From Parafilimonas terrae (GTDB lineage: Bacteria > Bacteroidota > Bacteroidia > Chitinophagales > Chitinophagaceae), in NCBI RefSeq assembly GCF_900115755.1, contig NZ_FOXQ01000005.1:124001-188000 (forward strand): a stretch of DNA of 64,000 nt, in the 5' to 3' direction. The translations under genes and the position numbers were made by a program. The notes beneath the pieces were generated by a model. That model was given only the letters and a program-made list of their open reading frames with translations. It did not search any database and was not told the DNA's origin. Shown here one piece after another: positions 53,740 through 61,807 of the stretch (position 1 is the stretch's first letter; the number at the start of each line of letters is the position of its first letter).

Positions 53740-54384
53740 GTGCCTAAACAACCGGCTATACCCTGCGAATCACATGTTTTTATCAATTTCCCTTTTGATG
53801 AAGAATATAAGCCTCTTTATAAAGCATTGATTTTTGCAATTCACGACTGTGGTTTTGTTGCAAGATGCGCTCTTGAAACTATTGGTGCAGAAGAAGTAAG
53901 ATTAAACAAGCTGTTTCGGATTATTAATGAATGTCAATATGGAATTCATGATATTTCGAGAGTGGAATTAGGCATGAAAAATAACCTGCCTCGCTTCAAT
54001 ATGCCTTTCGAAGCCGGCATATTTTGGGGCTGCCTTCAATATGGAAACCGAAGGCAAAAAGTAAAAAGAATTATGATAATAGATAGCATTGCTGCACGCT
54101 ACAAAGATTCTCTGAGTGATATATCGGGCCAGGATATAAAAATTCATAAAGATGAGCCTGAAGAATTAATAAAAATCGTTCGTTCATGGCTCGGAAATAA
54201 AACAAATAAAATCCTGCCCGGCGGAACTGAAATGTGGAAGCATTACCAGGAATTTGAAGCAGCATTGCCAACTATTTGTAAGAACCTTTTCATAACACTT
54301 GAGGAGATTATCTCAGATGATTACTTTTCAACTTATATAAAGGTAATTGCTGACTGGCTGCGAGAAAAGAAGTATTCAATGTAA
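53740..54384 (+). CDS. Uncharacterised protein with predicted Rossmann/TIR-like N-terminal domain
   Basis: A 214-residue protein starting with GTG at 53740. The first half has the alternating strand-helix pattern of nucleoside-deoxyribosyltransferase/TIR-like folds: HVFINFPFDEEYKPLYKAL, then ALETIGAEEVRLNKLFRII, YGIHDISRVEL and the conserved-looking FNMPFEAGIFWGC. Glu91 in the last motif sits where such folds place their catalytic Glu, and Asp71 precedes it. The C-terminal third is helical. I recall similar unnamed proteins in other bacteria but no function. A nucleotide-cleaving or defence role is a guess. It follows the small basic protein by 17 bp. Confidence 0.75.
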   Translation: MPKQPAIPCESHVFINFPFDEEYKPLYKALIFAIHDCGFVARCALETIGAEEVRLNKLFRIINECQYGIHDISRVELGMKNNLPRFNMPFEAGIFWGCLQYGNRRQKVKRIMIIDSIAARYKDSLSDISGQDIKIHKDEPEELIKIVRSWLGNKTNKILPGGTEMWKHYQEFEAALPTICKNLFITLEEIISDDYFSTYIKVIADWLREKKYSM

Positions 54385-54442
54385 CCATATATGGAATTGT
54401 TTTACACTTTTCCATCACCCTGCTTTCGAAAACCTCAGGATT

Positions 54443-55891
54443 TTACAGCATTATCTTAAACGCCACCGCATATTTACCAACAGCTTTATGCTGAAGTGAA
54501 GAAGGTACACTTAATGTTGTTGCATCGCCTTCTGTTTTGTATTTGATCTTTTCTTTCGGTGCATCCAGCAAAACAATTTTGCTCTTTTTATTCAATGCAA
54601 TGCCTTTTAAATTGATGGCTGATGGCAACACAACATCATCAGCTTTATCATCACTCAACACATACACATACACCGTTTTTTTATCTTTCGATTGCAGGTA
54701 TAAAATATTACCATCTTCATAAGGCGCCAATGGTTTTGTAGCATACACAGCTTCTCCATGCACCTTCATCCAGGCGCCGATTTCTTTTAAACGGCTGTAT
54801 GCTGTATCGCTGTAATCGCCCAGCGGCGAAGGCCCAATGTTCAGCAACAAATTCCCGCCTCTTGATACAATGCGCAGCAATAAATGAATAATGGTATTAG
54901 TGGATTTATAATGATCATTCGGCACATAACTCCATGAATTGCCCATGGTAATACAGCTTTCCCAGGGATAAGGTAACGGCTCTTTAGGAACGGTTTGTTC
55001 AGGCGTAAGATAATTTTCAAATTCGCCGCTTACAGTCCTGTCAACCACTAATAAACCCGGCTGATGGCTGCGGGCCATTTTAGCAATGCGTGCCATATCA
55101 ATATCCTGGTTATACCGGATGCCACGCTGCCAGTCAACATTCCTGTCAACAGTTTTTAAAGGCCTTACCCAGCCGCCATCAAGCCAAAGCACATCCACTT
55201 TTCCGTAGCCCGTCATTAATTCTTCAATCTGGTTATAGGTATAATCTTTAAACGCGTTCCATTTATCAGGATGTTTCGCCGGATCATAATTTACATTCCT
55301 GTCTTTTGGCGGAAAATAAGGCCACCAGTAATCGGGCGAATGCCAGTCTGGCTTGGAAAAATAAGCGCCCGTTAAGAAACCATCTTTGCGAAATGCCTCA
55401 AATATTTCCCTGGTTACATTAGCCCTTGCGTTTGATGAAAAAGGTGTTTTGGATGATGTGATCTTATAATCGGTTTGCTTTGTATCAAACATGCAAAAAC
55501 CATCGTGATGTTTAGTGGTAAATATAACATACTTCATGCCCGCATCTTTTGCTGCCGCCGCCCATTTATCAGGATTAAAATTTACCGGGTTGAATGTGGT
55601 TTGCAGGTTTTCGTAAGCTTTTTTATATTCAAAATAGTCTTTTGAATACGGGCCGCGGCGCTGCGTCCAGCCTTCATCTTCCGGGCAAATGCTCCAGCTT
55701 TCCACCACGCCCCACTGGCTGTAAGTGCCCCAGTGCATGAATAAACCAAACTTTAAATCCTGCCATTCTTCTATCTTTTTTTCAACCAGCGTATCTGCCG
55801 GCTTCACATATTTTGTATTGAAATTATGTTCCTGCGCATTGACGGCAAACGCAAACAACAGCAGGCAGGCAAACGAAAATAATTTTCTCAT
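54443..55891 (-). CDS. Alpha-L-fucosidase, GH29, secreted
   Basis: A 482-residue glycoside hydrolase that removes alpha-linked L-fucose from glycans. The signal peptide covers residues 1-20 (MRKLFSFACLLLFAFAVNAQ). Catalytic-domain hallmarks are KFGLFMHWGTYSQWG (47-61), TTKHHDGFCMFD (125-136) and VDVLWLDGGW (232-241), with Asp238 as the nucleophile. A C-terminal beta domain spans about 395-482. It probably works in the periplasm. The nearby mutarotase gene could help process the released sugar. No SusCD pair or fucose kinase is in view, so this is not a full utilisation locus. Confidence 0.95.
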   Translation of the reverse strand: MRKLFSFACLLLFAFAVNAQEHNFNTKYVKPADTLVEKKIEEWQDLKFGLFMHWGTYSQWGVVESWSICPEDEGWTQRRGPYSKDYFEYKKAYENLQTTFNPVNFNPDKWAAAAKDAGMKYVIFTTKHHDGFCMFDTKQTDYKITSSKTPFSSNARANVTREIFEAFRKDGFLTGAYFSKPDWHSPDYWWPYFPPKDRNVNYDPAKHPDKWNAFKDYTYNQIEELMTGYGKVDVLWLDGGWVRPLKTVDRNVDWQRGIRYNQDIDMARIAKMARSHQPGLLVVDRTVSGEFENYLTPEQTVPKEPLPYPWESCITMGNSWSYVPNDHYKSTNTIIHLLLRIVSRGGNLLLNIGPSPLGDYSDTAYSRLKEIGAWMKVHGEAVYATKPLAPYEDGNILYLQSKDKKTVYVYVLSDDKADDVVLPSAINLKGIALNKKSKIVLLDAPKEKIKYKTEGDATTLSVPSSLQHKAVGKYAVAFKIML

Positions 55892-56102
55892 AATGAATAA
55901 AATTTGAAACGCTAAATTATAACTGGCCAGATTTAAACAGGTGTATCAAGAGCCTCTTTTGCTTCTCAAACAACTTAATGTTTTTCTGCCGGAAATATAC
56001 AGTTTAAAAATTTTTAACGCTTACGATTAAGCTATACAAGCCTAATATTTTTTACTTAATACAGAGTTGCCGATATTCGCAGTTAGAATCAGCTCTTCGT
56101 TT

Positions 56103-57332
56103 ATGCGTCTTTCTTTCAACAATACAGAAACAGCATTTGCTTATAAATCCAATAAAGAATTGCAGGCCAGCCGTTTTCTTTTCGGCACTATGAACTACCC
56201 CTGGTTTTCTGCACTTGGTGTGAGGGTTACACCCTTTTTAATGAAAACAGGCCTGCCTGTTCATGGTATTATCCGCAAAACCATATTTAAGCAGTTTGTA
56301 GGCGGTGAAACGCTGGAACAAACGGCAGATGTTGCAAGAAGATTGGGCGAATATGGCGTTCAGGTAATCCTGGACTATGGCGTTGAAGCAAAAGAAGGCG
56401 AAGAAAATTTTGACCATGCAAGAGATGAATTTATCCGCGTTATTAATTATGCGGCCACGCAGCCAAATATTCCTTATATCAGTGTAAAAATTACCGGTAT
56501 TGCCCGCTTTGAATTATTAAAAATAATGAACTCTGCCCCACGTTTGCGCAGCGGCATTCACGATCATGAGGAAGAAGGCGCTGAATGGGAAAGGGTGCGG
56601 GAACGCATGTATGACATTTGTGAAGTGGCAGCAGAAAAAAATGTAGGCGTTTTAATTGATGCAGAAGAAAGCTGGATACAGGACCCCATCGACCGGCTTT
56701 CTGTAGAAATGATGGAGATATTCAACCGCGAAAAATGTATTGTGTATAATACCATTCAGCTTTACCGGCACGACAGGCTTAACTTCCTGAGAATGTACCA
56801 CAGCATTGCAAAGCAAAGAGGTTTTATACTCGGTGTAAAAATTGTTCGCGGTGCTTACATGGAAAAGGAAAGAACGAGGGCGCAGCTAATGGGCTATCCT
56901 TCACCTATTCAGCAGGATAAATCCTTCACCGATGGCGACTACAATACAGCCGTTGAATATTGCATTGATAATATCAACGATATAGCCACTATTATAGCCA
57001 CACATAACGAATACAGCAACCTGCGCGCCGCAGAATTACTGGACGAAAAAGGTATTCCGCATAATCATAAGCATATACATTTTTCACAGCTTTATGGCAT
57101 GAGCGATAATATAACTTTCAACCTCGCCAAAGCCGGTTATTCTGTGAGTAAATACCTGCCGTTTGGCCCCATTCGTGATGTAATTCCTTACCTTATGCGC
57201 CGGGCCCAGGAAAACAGCAGCATTAATGGCCAAACCAGCCGCGAAGTAATTTTAACACGCACAGAATTAAGACGCCGGGCAAAAGCGGCCAAGGCAGCCA
57301 AACATGCCGCTAAAGCGAAACCTGCGGTGTAG
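56103..57332 (+). CDS. Proline dehydrogenase
   Basis: A 409-residue FAD-dependent monofunctional enzyme oxidising L-proline to delta-1-pyrroline-5-carboxylate. Barrel motifs include VQVILDYGVEAKEGEE, VSVKITGIARF, VGVLIDAEESWIQD, GVKIVRGAYMEKER and ATHNEYS. The C-terminal RRAQENSSINGQTSRE carries the substrate-carboxylate Arg pair of the family. The ATG at 56103 is preferred; the frame extends upstream to a TTG at 56067 without family-like sequence. The C-terminal tail is Ala/Lys-rich. It is divergent from the fucosidase; the P5C dehydrogenase gene is elsewhere. Confidence 0.94.
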   Translation: MRLSFNNTETAFAYKSNKELQASRFLFGTMNYPWFSALGVRVTPFLMKTGLPVHGIIRKTIFKQFVGGETLEQTADVARRLGEYGVQVILDYGVEAKEGEENFDHARDEFIRVINYAATQPNIPYISVKITGIARFELLKIMNSAPRLRSGIHDHEEEGAEWERVRERMYDICEVAAEKNVGVLIDAEESWIQDPIDRLSVEMMEIFNREKCIVYNTIQLYRHDRLNFLRMYHSIAKQRGFILGVKIVRGAYMEKERTRAQLMGYPSPIQQDKSFTDGDYNTAVEYCIDNINDIATIIATHNEYSNLRAAELLDEKGIPHNHKHIHFSQLYGMSDNITFNLAKAGYSVSKYLPFGPIRDVIPYLMRRAQENSSINGQTSREVILTRTELRRRAKAAKAAKHAAKAKPAV

Positions 57333-57420
57333 GAAGCTTCTTAACAATTTCAAATGATAATTCTTTATTCTAATTACAAAGGGCCAATTATCTTCGCGCC
57401 CAATAAAGTTCTTGGAAAGG

Positions 57421-58353
57421 ATGATTACGAGAAGAAATATCAGGGTTAAAGTAATGCAGGTTTTATACCAGCTCGACAGCACAGGTAATATTTCAGATAA
57501 TGAAGCTGTGAAAATTCTTGATACACGGCTCGATCAAACACCCCGCCTCTTTACCTATCTCATTTATTTTCTTACCGAAGTTGCCCGTTACGCAGAAAAA
57601 GATGCGGCTATGAGGGCGTCCAAACATCTTGCTACCGCAGAAGATAAAAATGTAAATACAAAGCTTTCCGGCAATACGGTATTGTGGACCATACTGGAAA
57701 ACCATTCTTACATACAGGCAATGGCTAAATACAAGTTTAGCTTTGATTCTACGGAAGAATTTGTGCGCAGCACGTATGAAACGCTGGTTTCAACAGAAAC
57801 ATATAAAGCATACATTCATTTGCAAAGCAGGGATATTAAAAGTGAAAGGGATATGCTTGCCTATATTTTTTCTGACCTGATGCTGCCCGAAGAAAGCTTT
57901 GTGGCGCACATAGAAGAAATTTTCAGCAATTGGGATGATGATGCAGAAATGCTTAACACACTTATGTTAAGCCTGCTGCAAAAACCTTCCGGGTTAAGCC
58001 TGCAGCAAATGCCTGATGCAGAAAAGAAAATATTTGCAAAAGAATTACTTCAAACAGCTATCAATAAAAACGATTATATCTCCGGTTTAATTAAAGCCCG
58101 GCTGAAAAACTGGGACCCGGAACGCATTGCTGTACTGGACATGATATTGATGCAAATGGGCGTTTGCGAGTTTTTATACTTTCCCACCATTCCACCAAAA
58201 GTTACCATTAACGAATATATCGATCTTGCAAAAGATTACAGCACCGCGCAGAGCGGCCATTTTGTAAACGGCATTTTAGATGGCATTCATAAAGACCTGT
58301 TGGCGCAAAACAAGATTTTTAAAACAGATTTTAAATCAAAAAAGGCAAATTGA
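57421..58353 (+). CDS. nusB: Transcription antitermination factor NusB (long Bacteroidota form)
   Basis: A 310-residue NusB, twice the E. coli length. The typical NusB start (MITRRNIRVKVMQVLYQLDSTG) is followed by a long lineage-specific middle. The C-terminal NusB core lies near 215-300 (WDPERIAVLDMILMQMGVCEF, then KVTINEYIDLAKDYS and HFVNGILDGI). It binds boxA with NusE/S10 in rRNA antitermination complexes. The ATG at 57421 is chosen over an upstream TTG at 57412. A -7-like TATCTTCG lies at 57389. The DUF1573, yajC and coaE genes follow in the same direction. Confidence 0.95.
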   Translation: MITRRNIRVKVMQVLYQLDSTGNISDNEAVKILDTRLDQTPRLFTYLIYFLTEVARYAEKDAAMRASKHLATAEDKNVNTKLSGNTVLWTILENHSYIQAMAKYKFSFDSTEEFVRSTYETLVSTETYKAYIHLQSRDIKSERDMLAYIFSDLMLPEESFVAHIEEIFSNWDDDAEMLNTLMLSLLQKPSGLSLQQMPDAEKKIFAKELLQTAINKNDYISGLIKARLKNWDPERIAVLDMILMQMGVCEFLYFPTIPPKVTINEYIDLAKDYSTAQSGHFVNGILDGIHKDLLAQNKIFKTDFKSKKAN

Positions 58354-58361
58354 GAAAGCAG

Positions 58362-58369
58362 TACATTTG
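58362..58369 (+). promoter_or_regulatory. -7 box (TACATTTG) upstream of the DUF1573 gene
   Basis: Exact TAnnTTTG match, 9 bp before the ATG at 58379, followed by GCCC as at panD. No TTTG at the right distance upstream, so the promoter may be weak or internal to the nusB operon. Confidence 0.45.
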
Positions 58370-58378
58370 CCCTTTAAT

Positions 58379-58825
58379 ATGAAATATTTATTTTTTCTTA
58401 TTATAACAGGCGTTGCCATTGCATCGTGCAACAGCGCTGCAGAAAGCAGCTCAAAAAACCTGGAAGCTTTGCTGAAAGATTCTTCAAAGTTTACCAGCAT
58501 TCAATGGCAGGACACTGCTATTGATTTTGGCGCGAAGAAGATGGGCGAGGTGGTGAATATTACTTTCACCTGCAAAAACACCGGCGATAAACCCTTGTAT
58601 TTAATTACGGTGCGCCCAAGCTGCGGCTGCACGGTGGCCGATTATACAAAGGAGCCAATAGCGCCGGGCAAGGAAGGAAAAATTGATGCACAATTCGACA
58701 CAAAAAAGAGCCATCCGGGCGATGTGCGCAAAACAATATTCATAACGGCAAACAACAGTAACCGTGCACCGCAGTTCCTCGCATTTACAGGCACCATACT
58801 GGCCGATTCTTCAGCAAATAAATAA
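58379..58825 (+). CDS. DUF1573 domain lipoprotein
   Basis: A 148-residue exported protein. The signal peptide ends in a lipobox (AIASC, Cys17), so it is predicted to be lipidated and periplasmic or outer-membrane facing. The mature part is a single Ig-like DUF1573 domain with the characteristic IDFGAKKMGEVVNITFTCKNTG and VRPSCGCTVADYTKEPIAPGKEG motifs. DUF1573 proteins are abundant in Bacteroidota and their function is unknown. It lies between nusB and yajC, 25 bp after nusB and 30 bp before yajC. Confidence 0.92.
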   Translation: MKYLFFLIITGVAIASCNSAAESSSKNLEALLKDSSKFTSIQWQDTAIDFGAKKMGEVVNITFTCKNTGDKPLYLITVRPSCGCTVADYTKEPIAPGKEGKIDAQFDTKKSHPGDVRKTIFITANNSNRAPQFLAFTGTILADSSANK

Positions 58826-58855
58826 TCTCAATTTTTTAATTAATAATTCCGAACA

Positions 58856-59206
58856 ATGACACAAATGCTTACTGTTTTTTTAATGGCTTCGCCAGATGGC
58901 GGCCAGCCAAATTCAAGTTTTTCTTTAATAATGATGGGCGCTATTATCCTGGTGTTCTGGTTGTTTATGATCCGCCCACAGGCTAAAAAAGCAAAAGATC
59001 AGAAGAAATTTATAGAAAACCTTCAGAAAGGAGATAAAATTGTAACTATAGCAGGCATTCATGGCACGATAAATAAAATAAATGAAGACAACACTTTGCA
59101 GCTTGAAACCAGCCCCGGCAGTTATATGAAGATTGAAAGATCTGCTATCAGCATGGAATGGACTGCGCAGATAAATAAATCAACAGCGGACGCAGATAAA
59201 AAATAA
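58856..59206 (+). CDS. yajC: Preprotein translocase subunit YajC
   Basis: A 116-residue single-pass inner-membrane protein of the SecDF-YajC accessory complex. The TM is at about 22-39 (FSLIMMGAIILVFWLFM), followed by the family motif IRPQAKKAKDQKKFIENLQKGDKIVT and a beta-rich cytoplasmic domain (GIHGTINKINEDNTLQLE). Length and layout are normal for Bacteroidota. It is followed by a terminator-like hairpin. Confidence 0.95.
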   Translation: MTQMLTVFLMASPDGGQPNSSFSLIMMGAIILVFWLFMIRPQAKKAKDQKKFIENLQKGDKIVTIAGIHGTINKINEDNTLQLETSPGSYMKIERSAISMEWTAQINKSTADADKK

Positions 59207-59226
59207 ATTAAGATATTTGCCTTTTT

Positions 59227-59260
59227 AAATCCGGGGTTTGTAAAAATTCCGGATTTTTTA
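59227..59260 (+). terminator. Intrinsic terminator after yajC
   Basis: AAATCCGG (59227-59234) pairs with CCGGATTT (59249-59256), followed by TTTTATTTTC. It lies 20 bp downstream of the yajC stop and 19 bp before coaE, so coaE may be expressed partly by read-through or from its own promoter. Confidence 0.6.
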
Positions 59261-59278
59261 TTTTCATAAAAAACATGC

Positions 59279-59866
59279 ATGCTTAAAATAGGATTAACCG
59301 GCGGAATGGGCAGCGGCAAAACAACTGTATCAAAAATATTCAGCGTATTGGGTATTCCTGTTTTTTATGCTGATGAAGCAGCCAAAAACATTATGAATGA
59401 AAATGCCGCTTTAAAAAAAGGCATTATTAATTTGTTTGGCAAAGAGGCTTACGTTAATAACATGCTGAACAGGAAGTACATTGCTGATGTTGTTTTTAAT
59501 GATAAGTTTAAACTCGATCAATTGAATGCACTTGTTCATCCTGTAACTATTGCTGCAGCTGATGAATGGGCAAACGCACAATCATCTGCTTATGTAATTA
59601 AAGAAGCAGCTTTAATGTTTGAATCGCCTGCTGCAGCCAGCCTTGATTATATTATTGGCGTATATGCACCACAGCATTTGCGTTTGCAAAGAGTGATGAA
59701 CCGGGATAATGTTTCGCGGGAAGCAGTGCTTGCCCGCATGAATAACCAGCTTGACGAAACTATTAAAATGAAGCTCTGTGATTTTGTTATCGTTAATGAC
59801 GAACAAACTGCTGTGCTGCCGCAGGTGCTGGATTTGCATAAGAAGCTTTTGGAGATGGCAGGGTGA
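59279..59866 (+). CDS. coaE: Dephospho-CoA kinase
   Basis: A 195-residue P-loop kinase that catalyses the last step of CoA synthesis, phosphorylating the 3'-hydroxyl of dephospho-CoA. Features are the Walker A GLTGGMGSGKTT (5-16), PVFYADEAAK, the LNALVHPVT motif of the CoA domain, KEAALMFES and the lid-type RVMNRDNVSREAVLARMNNQ. The length is standard. It converges on the dipeptidase gene with a 9-bp gap. Confidence 0.95.
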   Translation: MLKIGLTGGMGSGKTTVSKIFSVLGIPVFYADEAAKNIMNENAALKKGIINLFGKEAYVNNMLNRKYIADVVFNDKFKLDQLNALVHPVTIAAADEWANAQSSAYVIKEAALMFESPAAASLDYIIGVYAPQHLRLQRVMNRDNVSREAVLARMNNQLDETIKMKLCDFVIVNDEQTAVLPQVLDLHKKLLEMAG

Positions 59867-59875
59867 AGATTACCC

Positions 59876-60526
59876 CTAATGAATCTCTGAAAACGGTACA
59901 TCGGCAATCGCATATTCTTTCCAGTCTTTATAATCAAAATGCCACCATTCATATTCATATACTTTAAACCCTTCGGCTTCCATTTTTGAGCGCAGCAGAT
60001 CCCGCATTTTTCGCTGCACTGCTGTGCCACCGGTATAATCAGCGTAAGAACGCTCCGTCATCTCATCATAATTGCCCGTCATTTCAATTTCTTTTCCGGT
60101 TTTAAGATCATATAAACTTAAGTCAACAGCACAGCCGCGGTTATGCCTTGAACCGTTTTTGGGATTGGCAACAAATTTCTTTTTATCTGCAGGCGTTACA
60201 TCCCAAAAAAGTTTGGTAATGCTCCAGGGCCTGTAGCCGTCAAACACAACGAGGCCATAACCCAATGGCTTCAGTGCTGCATTTACCCGCACCAATGCTT
60301 CAGCGGCCGGTCTTTGCAAAAAAGCCCTTGCTTCTTTATACATAGGCCTTCCAACAAAATTATTGCTGGTGGCATAGCGTATATCCAGATGAATGGTTGG
60401 GTCTAACTTAATCAGCTCAACTAAATCAGCCGGCCTGAAATTGCCTGCTTCCTGTGGCGGCTTTGTATGGCAGCTTTCAGCAGAAAATGATACCACGCAT
60501 ATAAACGCTATAAAAATAAATTTCAT
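59876..60526 (-). CDS. D-alanyl-D-alanine dipeptidase (VanX/DdpX family)
   Basis: A 216-residue zinc peptidase that hydrolyses D-Ala-D-Ala. Ligands His128 (SRHNRG), Asp135 (AVDLSL) and His196 (EWWHFDY), with catalytic Glu193, keep exactly the VanX spacing (His116, Asp123, Glu181, His184). Arg in FDGYRP (about 99) matches the transition-state Arg. The N-terminus from the ATG at 60526 is a signal peptide with a possible lipobox (AESC, Cys19). It is therefore exported and more likely recycles peptidoglycan peptides than confers glycopeptide resistance. No vanHA genes are present. An upstream in-frame ATG at 60577 would spoil the signal peptide. Confidence 0.93.
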   Translation of the reverse strand: MKFIFIAFICVVSFSAESCHTKPPQEAGNFRPADLVELIKLDPTIHLDIRYATSNNFVGRPMYKEARAFLQRPAAEALVRVNAALKPLGYGLVVFDGYRPWSITKLFWDVTPADKKKFVANPKNGSRHNRGCAVDLSLYDLKTGKEIEMTGNYDEMTERSYADYTGGTAVQRKMRDLLRSKMEAEGFKVYEYEWWHFDYKDWKEYAIADVPFSEIH

Positions 60527-60827
60527 CTGTATATATTTTATTTTTTGATTTGGCCGGACGGAACTCCGCATATACATTCCTCTATGTGAGAAAAATTTAT
60601 CTGCTCCGCTTCATACGAATAATTAAACAGCTGACAACTGTGCCCTGATTTAAAAACATCAGTAACAAAGATGCTTACAAAAGAACAGTTTTTCTTATAA
60701 ATAGAATTGTGGCATGTTTTTTAAACTATCGCTGTCAGAAATGTCTGCGAATAATAGCGGCGATGTTAATATTTATATGCAGATGGCAGCTTCTGTATAT
60801 TTTTGGCAATTGTAATTAAACTGGCTT
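60527..60827. other. Divergent intergenic region, dipeptidase / aldo-keto reductase
   Basis: About 300 bp of mainly AT-rich DNA. The only clear element is a TATTTTTG -7 box at 60798-60805 for the reductase gene, 22 bp before its ATG; its -33 partner is poor. I see no ORF or RNA gene. Confidence 0.45.
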
Positions 60828-61778
60828 ATGCTTTATATTCCTTCTGCGGGGCGGTATGAAAATATGCAATATAACAGGTGTGGCAAAAGCGGAATATTGC
60901 TGCCAGCTATTTCATTAAGCCTTTCGCACAATTTTGGCACCATTGATATTTTTGAAGACGGCAGGAAGATCGTTCACCATGCTTTTGATAATGGCATTAC
61001 ACATTTTGACCTTTCCAATAACTATGGCCCTGCTGCCGGCAGTGCCGAAGAAAATTTTGGAAGAATACTGAAGCAGGATTTTACAGGCAATCTGCGCGAT
61101 GAACTGTTTATATCTACCAAAGCCGGGTATGCTATGTGGGAAGGGCCTTATGGCAACTGGGGCTCCCGTAAGCATTTAATGGCAAGCTGCCATCACAGCT
61201 TAAAAAGAATGGGGCTTGAATATGTTGATATATTTTATTCTCACCGGCCCGATCCGGAAACTCCGGTTGAGGAAACGATGATGGCATTAGATTACATTGT
61301 GAGAAGTGGCAAAGCTTTGTATGCGGGCATTTGCAATTATGATGCTGAACAGGCAAAACAGGCTATTGACATATTAAAAAGCCTGGGCACGCCGTGTTTA
61401 ATTCACCAGTCTGAGTGCTCTATGTTTATGCGTTGGAATGAAACGCACCTGCCGGAAGTGCTGGAAACAAATGGTGTAGGGCGCATCGCATCTTCATCCA
61501 AAGGATTGCTTGCGCACAGAAATTTACAGGGTATTTCTGCAGCTGCTGATAGGGCAAAACCCACTAATTTTTATATTAAAAAGCTAAACGAAATTGCGAG
61601 AAAACGCAATCAGTCGCTGGCGCAAATGTCGCTGGCCTGGCTGCTGAAAGATAAAAAAATAACGAGTGCGCTGATCAATGTAAACTCGAAAGAACAGTTG
61701 AACGATAATCTTTCAGCCCTCAATAACCTCCGGTTTGCTGAGGAAGAACTTGAGGCCATAGAAAAGGTGTTGGATTAG
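60828..61778 (+). CDS. Aldo/keto reductase, YghZ (Gpr)-like
   Basis: A 316-residue NADPH-dependent TIM-barrel oxidoreductase. The catalytic tetrad is Asp61, Tyr66 (FDLSNNYG), Lys98 (ISTKAGY) and His139 (YSHRPDP). The start MLYIPSAGRYENMQYNRCGKSG resembles the extended start of E. coli YghZ (L-glyceraldehyde 3-phosphate reductase), which supports the chosen ATG. The C-terminal cofactor loop reads KITSALINVNSKEQLNDNL. It probably detoxifies aldehydes or methylglyoxal-like compounds. It starts a same-strand run with the serine hydrolase 29 bp downstream. Confidence 0.93.
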   Translation: MLYIPSAGRYENMQYNRCGKSGILLPAISLSLSHNFGTIDIFEDGRKIVHHAFDNGITHFDLSNNYGPAAGSAEENFGRILKQDFTGNLRDELFISTKAGYAMWEGPYGNWGSRKHLMASCHHSLKRMGLEYVDIFYSHRPDPETPVEETMMALDYIVRSGKALYAGICNYDAEQAKQAIDILKSLGTPCLIHQSECSMFMRWNETHLPEVLETNGVGRIASSSKGLLAHRNLQGISAAADRAKPTNFYIKKLNEIARKRNQSLAQMSLAWLLKDKKITSALINVNSKEQLNDNLSALNNLRFAEEELEAIEKVLD

Positions 61779-61807
61779 CCTGATGCTGCATTTATATTAA
61801 CGCCTAT

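Noticed and set aside
59876-60526. VanX homologue as glycopeptide resistance
   Set aside because: No vanH/vanA ligase genes, and it has a signal peptide, whereas resistance VanX is cytoplasmic. Peptidoglycan turnover is more likely.
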